Assembly (NCBI GenBank): GCA_031082185.1
Contig: JAVHLI010000001.1
Coordinates: 1-64,000 of the forward strand
Direction of reading: 5' to 3'
Source of the DNA: a bacterium
GTDB taxonomy: Bacteria > Sysuimicrobiota > Sysuimicrobiia > Sysuimicrobiales > Humicultoraceae
Length of the DNA stretch: 64,000 nucleotides
In this document: piece by piece, positions 8,324-16,915 of the stretch
Layout: each line of letters starts with the position of its first letter
Numbering within the stretch: position 1 is the stretch's first letter
Notes under the pieces: generated by a model
The model's input: the letters and a program-made list of their open reading frames with translations, nothing else
Databases searched by the model: none
What the model was told of the DNA's origin: nothing
Position numbers and translations under genes: made by a program

Positions 8324-9475
8324 GTGGCCGCACGCGTGTCAGGGGCGAGCAATGTACAGGCACAGGAAGGTCTGGAAGGCGTCGTTGCCGGGGACTCTGC
8401 CATCTGCCTGGTTGACGGGGAGCGCGGGCGGCTGGTGTACCGCGGCTACGATGTCGCCGACCTGGCAGAGCACGTCACGTTTGAGGAGGTCGCCTACCTC
8501 CTCTGGCACGGCGAGCTACCCACGCGGAGCGCGCTCGACGCCCTGAGGTCCGCCCTGCTGCGGGCCGGCTCCATCCCGGGGCCTGCTCTTGCCCTGCTTC
8601 GGGAGATTCCCGCAGGCGCGCAACCGATGGCCGTGCTGCGGACCATGGTGTCGGTGCTGGGGCACTACGATCCCGAGGCCGGAGACGGCTCGCCCGACGC
8701 CAACGCACGCAAGGCAGTCCGCCTGACCGCGCAGGTTCCCGCCGTGATCGCCGCGTTCCACCGCCTGCGCACCGGCGGCGATCCGCTGGCACCGCGGGCC
8801 GGACTCAGCCATGCCGGCAACTACCTTCACATGCTGGGAGGGAAAGCTCCCGATGTCCAGGCGGCACGCGCCCTCGACGTAGCGCTCATCCTGCACGCCG
8901 ACCACGAGTTCAACGCCAGCACCTTTGCCGCGCGCGTGACCGCGGCTACGCTGTCAGACCTCCACTCGACGATCGTCTCCGCGATCGGGACGCTCAAGGG
9001 GTCGCTTCACGGGGGAGCCAACGAGGACGTGATGCGCCTCCTCGAGCGGATCGGCAGCCCGGACAGGGTCGAGCCGGTTCTACTTGAGATGCTGGAGGCG
9101 AAGAAGAAGATCCCGGGATTCGGTCACCGGGTCTACCGCGCCGAAGATCCGCGCGCAGGGTTCCTCCGCAAGATGTCGGAGCAACTGGGAGAGCAAAGCG
9201 GCGATCCCCTGTGGTACCGTCTGACGCGCGGGGTAGAAGAGGTGATGACCTCACGGCGACACATCTTCGCCAACGTGGACCTCTATTCCGCGTCGGTCTA
9301 CCGCGCCCTGGGAATCCCGATGGATTTCTACACCCCGACATTTGCGGTAAGCCGCATAGCGGGATGGACCGCGCACGTGCTGGAGCAGTACTCGGACAAT
9401 CGCCTCATACGGCCGCTTGCTCATTACACGGGCCCGAACGACCGCTCCTATGTGCCCCTTGAGGCGCGCGGCTGA
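8324..9475 (+). CDS. gltA: Citrate synthase family protein
   Basis: Condenses acetyl-CoA with oxaloacetate, first step of the citric acid cycle; 2-methylcitrate synthase is a possible alternative activity. The 383-residue length fits the short bacterial type. Family motifs: LVYRGYDVADLAE near the N-terminus, catalytic-His region GSLHGGANEDVMRLLERIG, and GFGHRVYRAEDPRA. The C-terminus has the Arg-containing DNRLIRPLAHYTGP. The start is GTG at 8324 after a weak ribosome site. It follows dnaB by 66 bases and is probably a separate unit. Confidence 0.92.
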   Translation: MAARVSGASNVQAQEGLEGVVAGDSAICLVDGERGRLVYRGYDVADLAEHVTFEEVAYLLWHGELPTRSALDALRSALLRAGSIPGPALALLREIPAGAQPMAVLRTMVSVLGHYDPEAGDGSPDANARKAVRLTAQVPAVIAAFHRLRTGGDPLAPRAGLSHAGNYLHMLGGKAPDVQAARALDVALILHADHEFNASTFAARVTAATLSDLHSTIVSAIGTLKGSLHGGANEDVMRLLERIGSPDRVEPVLLEMLEAKKKIPGFGHRVYRAEDPRAGFLRKMSEQLGEQSGDPLWYRLTRGVEEVMTSRRHIFANVDLYSASVYRALGIPMDFYTPTFAVSRIAGWTAHVLEQYSDNRLIRPLAHYTGPNDRSYVPLEARG

Positions 9476-9478
9476 TGA

Positions 9479-10282
9479 TTACCCGGCCGTCGGGAACTCG
9501 GCTGTTAGGAACTCGCGGACCGCGCGCGTAAACGCCTCCGGAGCCTCCAGGTTCGACATGTGCCCGGCGGAGGGAATCCGGACGAGGCGGGCGTTCGGCA
9601 GCGCCGCGACCATTGCCTCGGCCGCCTGCGGGGGAGTCAGCGTGTCCTCCTCGCCTACAACCACGAGGGCCGGTACCTTGACCTCACCCAGCAGTGACCT
9701 GCTGTCCGGCCGCGATGCCATCGCGGACAGCGCCGCGGTGAGGCTGCGTGCCGTAGGGGTCCCAATGATCTCCAACACGGCCTGGATTACCCCGGGCCGC
9801 TGCGCCCTGGTGGTGGGACCGACCAACTGCCCGGCGAACTCCTTTAGATACCCCGCGGGGCCCTTGTTCTCGATGCGCGCGATGGCCGCGCGGCGGCGCT
9901 GGCGACCCTCCTCGGTGTCCGGCTCTGCGCGTGAGTCCGCGATCAGGAGGGCGCTGACGCGGTCCGCGGCGAGGGCCATCACGCGGAAAGCCACGTATCC
10001 ACCCATGGAAAGGCCCCCCAGCGCGAAGCGCGGGCAGCCCAGCGCGTCCAGCAGCGCGAGCACATCCTGGGCGTAGGCGTCCATGCTCATGGGATTCCTT
10101 GGGATCTCCGAGTCGCCGAATCCCCGGAAGTCTGGCGCTATCACCGTGAACCGGTCGCGCAGCCCGGCCACCTGAACACGCCACATCGCGCGATTCAGCG
10201 GGAACCCGTGGAGCAGCACAAGCGGCGTCCCATTGCCCTCCATGTCGTAGCCCATTCTGATCCCGCCGACCTCTGTGTGCAC
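9479..10282 (-). CDS. Alpha/beta hydrolase (esterase/lactonase-like)
   Basis: Serine hydrolase of unknown substrate. It has the oxyanion region LVLLHGFPLNRAMW, the nucleophile elbow GGLSMGGYVAF, an acidic residue in VVVGEEDTLTPP and the catalytic His in IPSAGHMSNLE, in the usual order. Length of 267 residues is typical of 3-oxoadipate enol-lactonase-like enzymes. The frame is open far upstream across the sigma factor gene, but the GTG at 10282 has AGGGGTGG just upstream and gives a normal N-terminus. Convergent with citrate synthase, with only three bases between the stops. Confidence 0.85.
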   Translation of the reverse strand: MHTEVGGIRMGYDMEGNGTPLVLLHGFPLNRAMWRVQVAGLRDRFTVIAPDFRGFGDSEIPRNPMSMDAYAQDVLALLDALGCPRFALGGLSMGGYVAFRVMALAADRVSALLIADSRAEPDTEEGRQRRRAAIARIENKGPAGYLKEFAGQLVGPTTRAQRPGVIQAVLEIIGTPTARSLTAALSAMASRPDSRSLLGEVKVPALVVVGEEDTLTPPQAAEAMVAALPNARLVRIPSAGHMSNLEAPEAFTRAVREFLTAEFPTAG

Positions 10283-10460
10283 GCGCCACCCCTGTTTCTT
10301 CCCATCATAACGCACGTGCGTGCGTTTGATCCCCTTTACGTCCCTGTGGGAACCGCCTGGCCTGGATCTGGCCCCAGTTGGCGCTCTGCCGGTCCCTTCC
10401 AGAAACCACCGTGGCATCCTCATGGCGGCCGAATCGCCCGCCTGATCATGGGGAGGAGCC

Positions 10461-11183
10461 ATGGAACAGCCCGCACTGAAATCCGCCGCAGTGGAGCCGC
10501 ACCTGCCTCTGGTGGCGGCGATCGCCAGGGCGATGGGACGCAGGTTGCCTCCAACCGTGGAGGTGGACGACCTGATCAATGACGGCGTGCTCGGCCTCAT
10601 GGATGCGCTGAGCCGCTACGATCCGCAACGCCGCGTCGGCTTTTCGACCTACGCCGGCCACCGGATCCGCGGCGCGATTCTGGACGGACTGCGTAGGCGC
10701 GACCCGCTGCCGCGCGCATACCGGCGTCTCCAGAATGGCGAGCCCATCCGCCGGATCCAGTTCCTGGCGCTGGACGAAGCCATGATGGTGCCCGACGGCG
10801 AGGAGCGAAACCCAGAGGCCGCCGCGGTGGAAGCCGATCTCAGGCGGCAGGTGTGGTTGGGCTTGGCAGCGCTTCCGCCGCGCGATCGTCAGGTACTGGT
10901 TCTGCGCATGGTCCGCGGGCTGCCGCTGCGCGAGGTGGCGGTGCACCTCTCGATTTCGATTACACGGGTGGCGGAAATCCAGACACGAGGGCTGGCCCGC
11001 ATGCGGCGTTTCCTCACCGGCGAGCCGGTCTCTTGTTCGCGTCGCGTGGCGTCCACCCCGGGTAAAGGGGGCAGGCAGGGAGAGAGGGGAAGGCAGGAGG
11101 CGCCCGCGCCCACCCCGAACCGTACCCCTGCCTCCGTCCACATATGTCCGCTCCCTCCGCCGGTTACGGTCGGGGCGGGCTGA
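10461..11183 (+). CDS. Sigma-70 family RNA polymerase sigma factor (FliA/WhiG-like)
   Basis: Directs RNA polymerase to a subset of promoters. Region 2 is visible as VEVDDLINDGVLGLMDALSR and VGFSTYAGHRIRGAILDGLRR, region 4 as LAALPPRDRQVLVLRMVRGL followed by an HTH (LREVAVHLSISITRVAEI). This is closest in layout to sigma-28/SigB-type factors without region 1. The last 40 residues are basic and Pro-rich and are not part of the family. The ATG has GGGGAGG upstream. No anti-sigma or flagellar gene is adjacent; a histidine kinase gene follows. Confidence 0.85.
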   Translation: MEQPALKSAAVEPHLPLVAAIARAMGRRLPPTVEVDDLINDGVLGLMDALSRYDPQRRVGFSTYAGHRIRGAILDGLRRRDPLPRAYRRLQNGEPIRRIQFLALDEAMMVPDGEERNPEAAAVEADLRRQVWLGLAALPPRDRQVLVLRMVRGLPLREVAVHLSISITRVAEIQTRGLARMRRFLTGEPVSCSRRVASTPGKGGRQGERGRQEAPAPTPNRTPASVHICPLPPPVTVGAG

Positions 11184-11284
11184 TCGCGCGGGCGGCGGGT
11201 CCCCGCACCGGACCGCAAACAGGCGTTGGGACACCCTCATTGGGCGTCCCCAACCGCGGCGCGCCACTGGAGGGCAGGAGTCCG

Positions 11285-11917
11285 ATGTCCGGCCATCGCC
11301 GGGGTCCCAACCAGGACCGAGTCCTGCGCATCTTTCCCGCGCTTCAATCCGGCGCTTGGGCGCACATGCTGTCCAACGCGCTCAGTTTGGTCGGCGCCCT
11401 CCTGCGCCGGCGTCCTGAAGCGGCCGAGGACCTGCTGGCGTACCTTGCGGACCACCTGCGCCACCAGGTCGCCCCCCGCCTGCCCCTGGTTTCGCTGGCG
11501 GACGAACTGCGCGCAGTGCTCGTTGTGATCGGAATCGAGCGGGCCAGGCTGGGCGGCCGGCTCCGCCTCGAAGTGGCATGTACTCCACAATCGCTGGTAG
11601 CGCAGGTTCCCTCCCTGGTGCTGCAGCCGCTGGTGGAGAACGCCGTCCGCCACGGGATCGCCAGGCGTCCACAGGGGGGCCGTGTCCGCATCTCCGCGCG
11701 TGTGACCGGGAAGGTTCTCCATCTGGTCGTGTCGGACGACGGCCCTGGGGTGCGGCGCCCGCTGGTCTCCTGCGGCCGCGCCGGCTGGGGATTAGTTGGG
11801 GTCCGGATGCGGCTGGTCGCGCTCTGCGGGTCCTCGGCCAGGCTGCGGCTCCTGGGCCGGGATGGAGCCGGGGCCATGGCAGCGATCAGCATACCCGCGG
11901 TGTTCCTCACGCCGTGA
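11285..11917 (+). CDS. LytS/YpdA-type histidine kinase, cytoplasmic, no sensor domain
   Basis: Short kinase of 210 residues. The His_kinase box is recognisable but divergent: GAWAHMLSNALSLVGALL, with His and the N-A-L of the usual NPHFLFNAL conserved. The ATPase part has the N-box VLQPLVENAVRHGI and G-box VSDDGPGVRR, then a second glycine motif. There is no membrane segment or input domain, so the signal must come from a partner or the cytoplasm. The ATG has GGCAGGAG upstream. The stop overlaps the start of the LytTR regulator, so they are co-translated partners. Confidence 0.8.
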   Translation: MSGHRRGPNQDRVLRIFPALQSGAWAHMLSNALSLVGALLRRRPEAAEDLLAYLADHLRHQVAPRLPLVSLADELRAVLVVIGIERARLGGRLRLEVACTPQSLVAQVPSLVLQPLVENAVRHGIARRPQGGRVRISARVTGKVLHLVVSDDGPGVRRPLVSCGRAGWGLVGVRMRLVALCGSSARLRLLGRDGAGAMAAISIPAVFLTP

Positions 11918-12759
11918 GCGCCCCCGGCGGCCTGCGCGCGGTCATCGCCGATGACGAAGCCGGCGCGAGGGCGCACCTGCGCACGCTGCTCCTTGGTGCC
12001 GGCGTGCAGACCGTCTGCGAGTGCGAGTCGGGCGGCGCCGCGCTCGAGGCGGTCGCCGCGATGGACCCAGACCTCCTCTGTCTGGACGTGCGCATGCCCG
12101 GGCCGGACGGCATCGAGGTCGGCCGGCTGCTGCGGGCCGGGGGAGGGCCGGAGGTTATCTTCACGACCGGATATGCCGACTACGCCGCGGCGGCCTTCGA
12201 TCTAAACGCAGCCGACTACCTGCTGAAGCCGCTTTCCGCGGCGCGTGTGGATGAAGCGGTGCGCCGGGTTCGGGCGCGCCTCGCGCACCGCCCCCGGGCG
12301 GAGTCCGTTCCGCCCGTGTCGCGTATCTTCGTACCCGCGGACGAACACCACGTGGCGGTGGCGCCCGAGGACATCCTGTACGTGGAGGCGCGGGATGGCG
12401 CCAGCTTGATCCACACCGATGCCGGCGTGCGGGTGGTGCGGGTTTCTCTGTCCCGGCTTCAGCGGCTGCTGGCGCAGTTCGGTTTCATGAGAACCCACCG
12501 GGCGTACCTGGTCAACCTGCACCGAGTACGTGCGTTGGTGCCGTGGTCGCGCCACGTGCACAGCGCCCTGCTCGACGGCGGGAAGGAGACCCACGTCCCT
12601 GTCGCCAAGTCACGAATTGCCGCGTTTCGATCCAGCGTGATCTGGATGGCGCAGGCAGGAGGAGGCAGGGATGGATCTGGGGCTTCGAGGGAAGGTGGCG
12701 ATGGTCTCCGGCGCCAGCGGGGGGCTGGGCCGGGCAATCGCCGAAGGGCTGGCCGCTGA
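11914..12759 (+). CDS. LytTR-family response regulator
   Basis: Receiver domain: VIADDEAGARAHLRTLL with the acidic pair, phosphoacceptor Asp in LLCLDVRMPGPDGIEV, and the switch Lys in YLLKPLSAAR. A LytTR DNA-binding domain follows (ILYVEARDGASLIHT, VRVSLSRLQRLL, FMRTHRAYLVNLHRV). Start is GTG overlapping the kinase stop (GTGA). The frame continues about 35 residues past the LytTR fold, as low-complexity Gly/Arg sequence overlapping the start of the next gene by 89 bases; this may be non-functional read-on. LytTR regulators often bind paired direct repeats. Confidence 0.87.
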   Translation: MSAPGGLRAVIADDEAGARAHLRTLLLGAGVQTVCECESGGAALEAVAAMDPDLLCLDVRMPGPDGIEVGRLLRAGGGPEVIFTTGYADYAAAAFDLNAADYLLKPLSAARVDEAVRRVRARLAHRPRAESVPPVSRIFVPADEHHVAVAPEDILYVEARDGASLIHTDAGVRVVRVSLSRLQRLLAQFGFMRTHRAYLVNLHRVRALVPWSRHVHSALLDGGKETHVPVAKSRIAAFRSSVIWMAQAGGGRDGSGASREGGDGLRRQRGAGPGNRRRAGR

Positions 12760-13480
12760 GGGCACAGCGGTTGCGATCTGCTCGCGCTCCGAAGGCGCGA
12801 TCATTGCCGCGGCCGAGGCCATCAACTCCAACACGCAGGTCGCCGCCGCCGGAGGGCAGGCAGTTCCCGTGGTCGCGGACGTGAGCCGCGAGGCGGACAT
12901 CGCGCGGTTTGCGGCGCAGGTGCTGGAGCGGTGGGGCCGCGTGGACATCCTGGTGACGAACAGCGGCGGCCCGCCCTCGGGACCGGTGACCTCGCTGGCG
13001 GACGTGCAGTGGGAGTCGGCCGTCCAGTCGCTCCTGCTCTCCGCGGTTCGGCTCTCTCGGGAGGTCATTCCCTCGATGCAGGCACGCCGTTGGGGACGGA
13101 TCCTGCACGTCGCCTCGTTCGCGGTCAAGCAACCCGTGCCCAACCTGGGCCTCTCGAACTCCGTGCGCATGGCGGTCGTGGGTCTGGCCAAGACTCAGGC
13201 GATTGAGCTGGCTCCCCACAACATCCTGGTGAACACGATCTGCCCTGGTCCAATCGCCACCGATCGGTTGGCGGCGCTCACCCGGCAGTACGCGGAGCGC
13301 GAGGGCTTGTCCCACGACGCCGCGGTGCAGCGCCTCTGGATCTCCCAGATACCACTCGGCCGGCTGGGTGAACCCGCCGAGTTCGCGAACCTGGCAGTCT
13401 TCCTGGCATCCGAACGCTCCAGCTTCATCACCGGCGGCACGTTCCAGGTGGACGGCGGCGCGGTGCGCGGGCCTTTCTGA
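12671..13480 (+). CDS. Short-chain dehydrogenase/reductase with an atypical active site
   Basis: NAD(P)-dependent oxidoreductase fold of 269 residues. Cofactor site is MVSGASGGLGRAIAEGL, and the structural Asn motif is VTNSGGPPSG. At the catalytic YxxxK position the sequence reads LSNSVRMAVVGLAKT: Tyr is replaced by Asn and Lys by Arg, as in a known divergent SDR branch related to 3-oxoacyl-ACP reductases. The C-terminus FITGGTFQVDGG is standard. Start ATG has AGGAGGCAGG upstream inside the previous gene. Substrate is unknown. It is followed after 15 bases by an M20 hydrolase. Confidence 0.85.
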   Translation: MDLGLRGKVAMVSGASGGLGRAIAEGLAAEGTAVAICSRSEGAIIAAAEAINSNTQVAAAGGQAVPVVADVSREADIARFAAQVLERWGRVDILVTNSGGPPSGPVTSLADVQWESAVQSLLLSAVRLSREVIPSMQARRWGRILHVASFAVKQPVPNLGLSNSVRMAVVGLAKTQAIELAPHNILVNTICPGPIATDRLAALTRQYAEREGLSHDAAVQRLWISQIPLGRLGEPAEFANLAVFLASERSSFITGGTFQVDGGAVRGPF

Positions 13481-13495
13481 GGGGAGGATCGAACT

Positions 13496-14878
13496 GTGGC
13501 AGCGACCGACATCATGGCGTATCTCGATGCCCACCAGCAGGAGCACCTCGAGCGCACGCGTACGTTCATCCGGCAGCCCAGCATCAGCGCCGACGGCACC
13601 GGCATCGCCGCGATGGCCGATCTGGTAGCGGAGACGATCCGGGAGGTCGGCGGACAGGCCGAGATCGTGCCCACCGCGGGACACCCCGTTGTTGCCGGCC
13701 GCCTGGAGGTCGGCGCGCCCCGCACGCTTCTCTTCTACGGCATGTACGACGTGCAGCCGGTTGAGGGCGAGGCGTGGACCGTGCCGCCGTTTGCGGGCGA
13801 GGTGGTGGATCTTCCGGGGTGCGGGCCCTCGATGGTGGCGCGCGGCGTCTTCAACTCGAAAGGCCCTATGGTCGGCTTTCTCAACGTGCTGCGTTCCTAC
13901 CGCGCGCTGGGCCAAAGCCCGCCGGTCAACGTCGTCTTCATGGTCGAGGGCGAGGAGGAGCTGGGCAGCCGGAACCTCCGCGCGTTCGTGGAGTCGCACT
14001 GCGATCGGCTGCGCGCCGATGCCGCCTACTTCGCGTTCTACGGGCAGGACGCTCGAGGGATACCCGCGATGTACCTGGGGGTGAAGGGCATCGCGTTCCT
14101 GGAACTCGTCTGCCGCGGCGGTGAGTGGGGCGGGCCGCAGTCACGCATGATCCACGGAAGCAACGCCGTCTGGATAGGCAGCCCCACCTGGAGGTTGCTG
14201 CAGGCGCTGGCCTCGATGATGGGACGCGATGAGCAGATCCTGGTCGAGGGCTTCTATGACGACGTGATCCCGCTGAGCCCGGACGAAGAGCGTCTTCTGG
14301 AGCGGCTTACAGAGGTCTTCGACGAGCGGGAGATCTTATCGCAGAACGACGTGCGGCGGTTCAAGCTCGAGGGCCACGGCGAGACACTGTTGCGCAACTA
14401 TCTGTCGCTTCCCACGCTCAACATTGACGGTATGGTCTCCGGCTGGGTTGGCCCGGGATCCAAGACGGTGCTACCCCACGAGGCCCGGGCGCGCGTGGAC
14501 GTCCGCCTGGTCCCGCGCATGGAGATCGGCAGCACGCTCAAGCGGCTGCGCGATCATCTGGATGGCCTGGGCTATGAGGACATCGAGATTGACCTGTGGC
14601 AGGCCTATCCCTGGGCCCAGACCCCCTGGCTCAGTCCGGTGGTGCAGGCTCTGGATGGAGCGATGCGGGACCAGGGTGTCGCGCCCTACACCTGGCCGCG
14701 CATTGCCGGCAGCGCGCCGATGTATCTGTTCTCCGATGTCTTGGGAATGCCGTTCGTGATGGGTGGGCTGGGTCACGGCGGCCGCGCGCACAGCCCCAAC
14801 GAGTACGCTACGGTTGAAGGGATGCGGCTGTTCGAGCGGTCGGTGGCCGGGTTCCTGGAGCGGTTCGCCGGGACATAG
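13496..14878 (+). CDS. M20-family metallohydrolase (ArgE/DapE/carboxypeptidase-like) with altered metal ligands
   Basis: The 460-residue protein has the M20 fold: an N-terminal catalytic part, a dimerisation insert (IDGMVSGWVGPGSKTVLP), then GGLGHGGRAHSPNEY with the late His ligand. VEGEEELGSRN keeps the catalytic-Glu motif. In classic members the first ligand is the His of GHxDVxP; here residues 81-88 read YGMYDVQP. The bridging Asp of RGxxDxKG is Asn120 in RGVFNSKG. Such changes would alter or remove the dinuclear zinc site. Start is GTG after GGGGAGG. It is probably co-transcribed with the SDR. Confidence 0.85.
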   Translation: MAATDIMAYLDAHQQEHLERTRTFIRQPSISADGTGIAAMADLVAETIREVGGQAEIVPTAGHPVVAGRLEVGAPRTLLFYGMYDVQPVEGEAWTVPPFAGEVVDLPGCGPSMVARGVFNSKGPMVGFLNVLRSYRALGQSPPVNVVFMVEGEEELGSRNLRAFVESHCDRLRADAAYFAFYGQDARGIPAMYLGVKGIAFLELVCRGGEWGGPQSRMIHGSNAVWIGSPTWRLLQALASMMGRDEQILVEGFYDDVIPLSPDEERLLERLTEVFDEREILSQNDVRRFKLEGHGETLLRNYLSLPTLNIDGMVSGWVGPGSKTVLPHEARARVDVRLVPRMEIGSTLKRLRDHLDGLGYEDIEIDLWQAYPWAQTPWLSPVVQALDGAMRDQGVAPYTWPRIAGSAPMYLFSDVLGMPFVMGGLGHGGRAHSPNEYATVEGMRLFERSVAGFLERFAGT

Positions 14879-14889
14879 CGCCCGCGTGC

Positions 14890-14895
14890 TATACT
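14890..14895 (+). promoter_or_regulatory. Candidate -10 box of the tRNA-Glu gene
   Basis: TATACT lies 15 bases upstream of the tRNA. No convincing -35 element is seen at the right distance; the region upstream is the 3' end of the M20 gene. Confidence 0.35.
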
Positions 14896-14910
14896 GCTGA
14901 AAGCCGGTCA

Positions 14911-14988
14911 GCCCCCATCGTCTAGCCGGGCCCAGGACGTCGGCCTTTCAAGCCGGTAACGCGGGTTCGAATCCCGCTGGGGGCACCA
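14911..14988 (+). tRNA. tRNA-Glu (anticodon UUC), CCA encoded
   Basis: Acceptor stem GCCCCCA (14911-14917) pairs with TGGGGGC (14978-14984), followed by the discriminator A and an encoded CCA. The anticodon loop reads CTTTCAA, giving UUC. The T arm is GCGGG-TTCGAAT-CCCGC. An integrase gene lies just downstream in the same direction, so the tRNA 3' end is the likely integration site of the element to its right. Confidence 0.96.
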
Positions 14989-15151
14989 CCTCCTCTACCC
15001 TGCATTTGGGGCTCAAACCCGCTTCTGGTCAGGCTTCCGGCGTTTTCATGCTTGCTTCTCTCCAGTGGCCACTTGTGGCCAACACTGCCGTTTTCCGCCC
15101 TCTAGTGACGTTGAAAAGACGTTGCAAGAGGTGCTACCATCCGGTTCCGAT

Positions 15152-16414
15152 ATGGCGAGTCTGTGGACCATCCACCAGCAGCCCCGCATGGTGCGGGTGA
15201 ACGGCAGGGAGTATCGCTACCCGGCCCGCATGTTCTACCGCCTTGCCTACCGTCTCTGGTTTCCATCCGGACGCGTCCTGACCAAGACCAAGGATGTCAA
15301 GACGAGGAGCGCTGCGGTGGTGCTGCTTCGGGATGCCGAAAAGCTGGAAGCGCGGTCTCAGCGCGCCATCCTGGATCAAACAGATGTGCGGATGTTCCAT
15401 GCGATTGGGCTGCTGACCGCCGCCGAGGCGGAGCAGTTCCTTGGACGCCCGCCGGATCTGACGTGGGAGAAGCTCGTGCAAAAGTACGAGAAGTACTCGG
15501 CGACACACTGCCGGCCGAACACGCACCGCGAGAACATGCGCAGGGCCCGGCAGCTCGTCGACCATCTCACCAGGCGTGGGATTACCCCGGAGGTTGTCAC
15601 GACGGAGGATACTGAGGATTGGAAGGCCGAGCGCAAGAGGGCCGGAGTGTCAAACAGGACCGTGAATATCGAGTTGAACATTCTCTGGCAGTTGCTTGAC
15701 GGGGCGTTTGAGGACGGCCGCAATCCCGCACGCAGGGTTGGGAAACTGGATTCCGCGAAGATGGCGCGGCTTCCGCGGGCCTTAACGCCTGAAGAGGATG
15801 AAGCGGTCATGCGTCTCATATGGGAAGACCGCGGACTCCTCGCTGGTCAGCTCTGGTGGATGTACCTGCTCTATCGGTTTGGCGGCCTAAGGCGAGATGA
15901 GGCTCGGTTGCTGCCTTGGGTTCACGTCTTGGAAGATCGCGTCCTGATTCAGGAAGTGAAGCTGGAAGAGCATGAGCTGTCCAGGATAGACGAGTTCGAT
16001 CAAGACACATGGCGGCCGAAGGAGCGTGATGCCCGGGCTGTGCCGCTGCCGAAATGGGTGATGGAAGAACTTCGGACAATGCCAAGAACGAGCCGACTCG
16101 TGTTCTCGGAGCACGGTCGCGCATTCCTTCCAAGCACCATCACGCGGGCGTTCAAGCGAATCTTGAAGAAGGTTGCGCCTGAACTCACGCTCCACGACCT
16201 ACGCCACACGTACATCACCGAGCAGATGGAAAACGGAGTGCCACCGGCCCGAGTGCAGAGATTGGCCGGACACAAGCTGCTTAGCACCACTGAACGCTAC
16301 ACCCATATAGCGATTGAAGCCAGGGTTCGGAATCTCGAGCAGGCGTACCGGTCAATTCCTGACCGCGAAGCGTTAGTGCGGACAGTCGGCACCGGATATC
16401 CTCCAACTATGTAG
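15152..16414 (+). CDS. Tyrosine-family site-specific integrase
   Basis: Integrase next to tRNA-Glu, probably responsible for inserting the island at the tRNA 3' end. The N-terminal half has a SAM-like core-binding domain (WEKLVQKYEKYSATHC). The catalytic domain has Arg I in FGGLRRDEARLL, the HxxR box in LTLHDLRHTYITEQM, and the late His and nucleophilic Tyr in GHKLLSTTERYTHI. All catalytic residues are present, so it may be active. I chose the ATG at 15152; the frame is open to 15065. Local GC is lower than in the backbone genes, which suggests transfer. Confidence 0.9.
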   Translation: MASLWTIHQQPRMVRVNGREYRYPARMFYRLAYRLWFPSGRVLTKTKDVKTRSAAVVLLRDAEKLEARSQRAILDQTDVRMFHAIGLLTAAEAEQFLGRPPDLTWEKLVQKYEKYSATHCRPNTHRENMRRARQLVDHLTRRGITPEVVTTEDTEDWKAERKRAGVSNRTVNIELNILWQLLDGAFEDGRNPARRVGKLDSAKMARLPRALTPEEDEAVMRLIWEDRGLLAGQLWWMYLLYRFGGLRRDEARLLPWVHVLEDRVLIQEVKLEEHELSRIDEFDQDTWRPKERDARAVPLPKWVMEELRTMPRTSRLVFSEHGRAFLPSTITRAFKRILKKVAPELTLHDLRHTYITEQMENGVPPARVQRLAGHKLLSTTERYTHIAIEARVRNLEQAYRSIPDREALVRTVGTGYPPTM

Positions 16415-16426
16415 GATTGGCAGTAT

Positions 16427-16663
16427 TCAGGAACTGTGTACGGAGCTCGTCTTGTGCAGACGCCCGCTCGAGTTTCTGATCGTCCAATATCCCTTCCGAT
16501 GGTTTTCAAGCCATTTCTGAACGGCCTCAGGCTCGAATCTCAGACATCGTTCATTGAGACGTAGATGGGGTAGCCGCCGAATCTGGCAGAGGCGGTAGAT
16601 CGTACGCACCCTCAAGCCCAGTAACTCAGCGACTTCATCTGCCGTCAGGAGCTTGGCGACCAT
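16427..16663 (-). CDS. MerR/excisionase-type HTH protein (HTH_17)
   Basis: Small DNA-binding protein of the kind used as excisionase or as a regulator in integrative elements. The HTH reads LLTADEVAELLGLRVRTIYR followed by the wing LCQIRRLPHLRLNERCLRF. I chose the ATG before VAKLLTADE; the frame is open 48 bases further upstream. It is convergent with the integrase gene, 12 bases from its stop, and the second excisionase-like gene lies just upstream on the same strand. Confidence 0.75.
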   Translation of the reverse strand: MVAKLLTADEVAELLGLRVRTIYRLCQIRRLPHLRLNERCLRFEPEAVQKWLENHRKGYWTIRNSSGRLHKTSSVHSS

Positions 16664-16726
16664 GAGGACATCCAGCCGACTCGAGGAATCAGCAGCTTCC
16701 TTTCTCGGCAAATTGGTCGGCGGCAG

Positions 16727-16915
16727 TTACCTCCTCGGGCTCCGGGGTCGGCCTGCCCCCCCCCGGGCGATCCAAACGCGCAGCTCCTCTTCGTGAATCC
16801 TCACCAAACGACCGACGCGGACGGCCGGGAGCCTCCCCTGGCGGACCAGTTCGTAGATCCGGGCCTTGGGCAGGCGCAACATCTGTGCGGCTTCCTGCGC
16901 GAGCAGCATCCTCAT
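16727..16915 (-). CDS. Second excisionase-type HTH protein
   Basis: A 62-residue protein of the HTH_17 type: MLLAQEAAQMLRLPKARIYE, then LVRQGRLPAVRVGRLVRI and an acidic-helix end. The length is close to a minimal excisionase. It is in tandem with the similar gene at 16427-16663, so one may act in excision and the other as a regulator. The ATG is preceded by a weak GA-rich site. Confidence 0.72.
   Translation of the reverse strand: MRMLLAQEAAQMLRLPKARIYELVRQGRLPAVRVGRLVRIHEEELRVWIARGGAGRPRSPRR

Noticed and set aside
12512-13999. A 495-codon minus-strand frame
   Set aside because: Antisense to the SDR and M20 genes; no recognisable domain.
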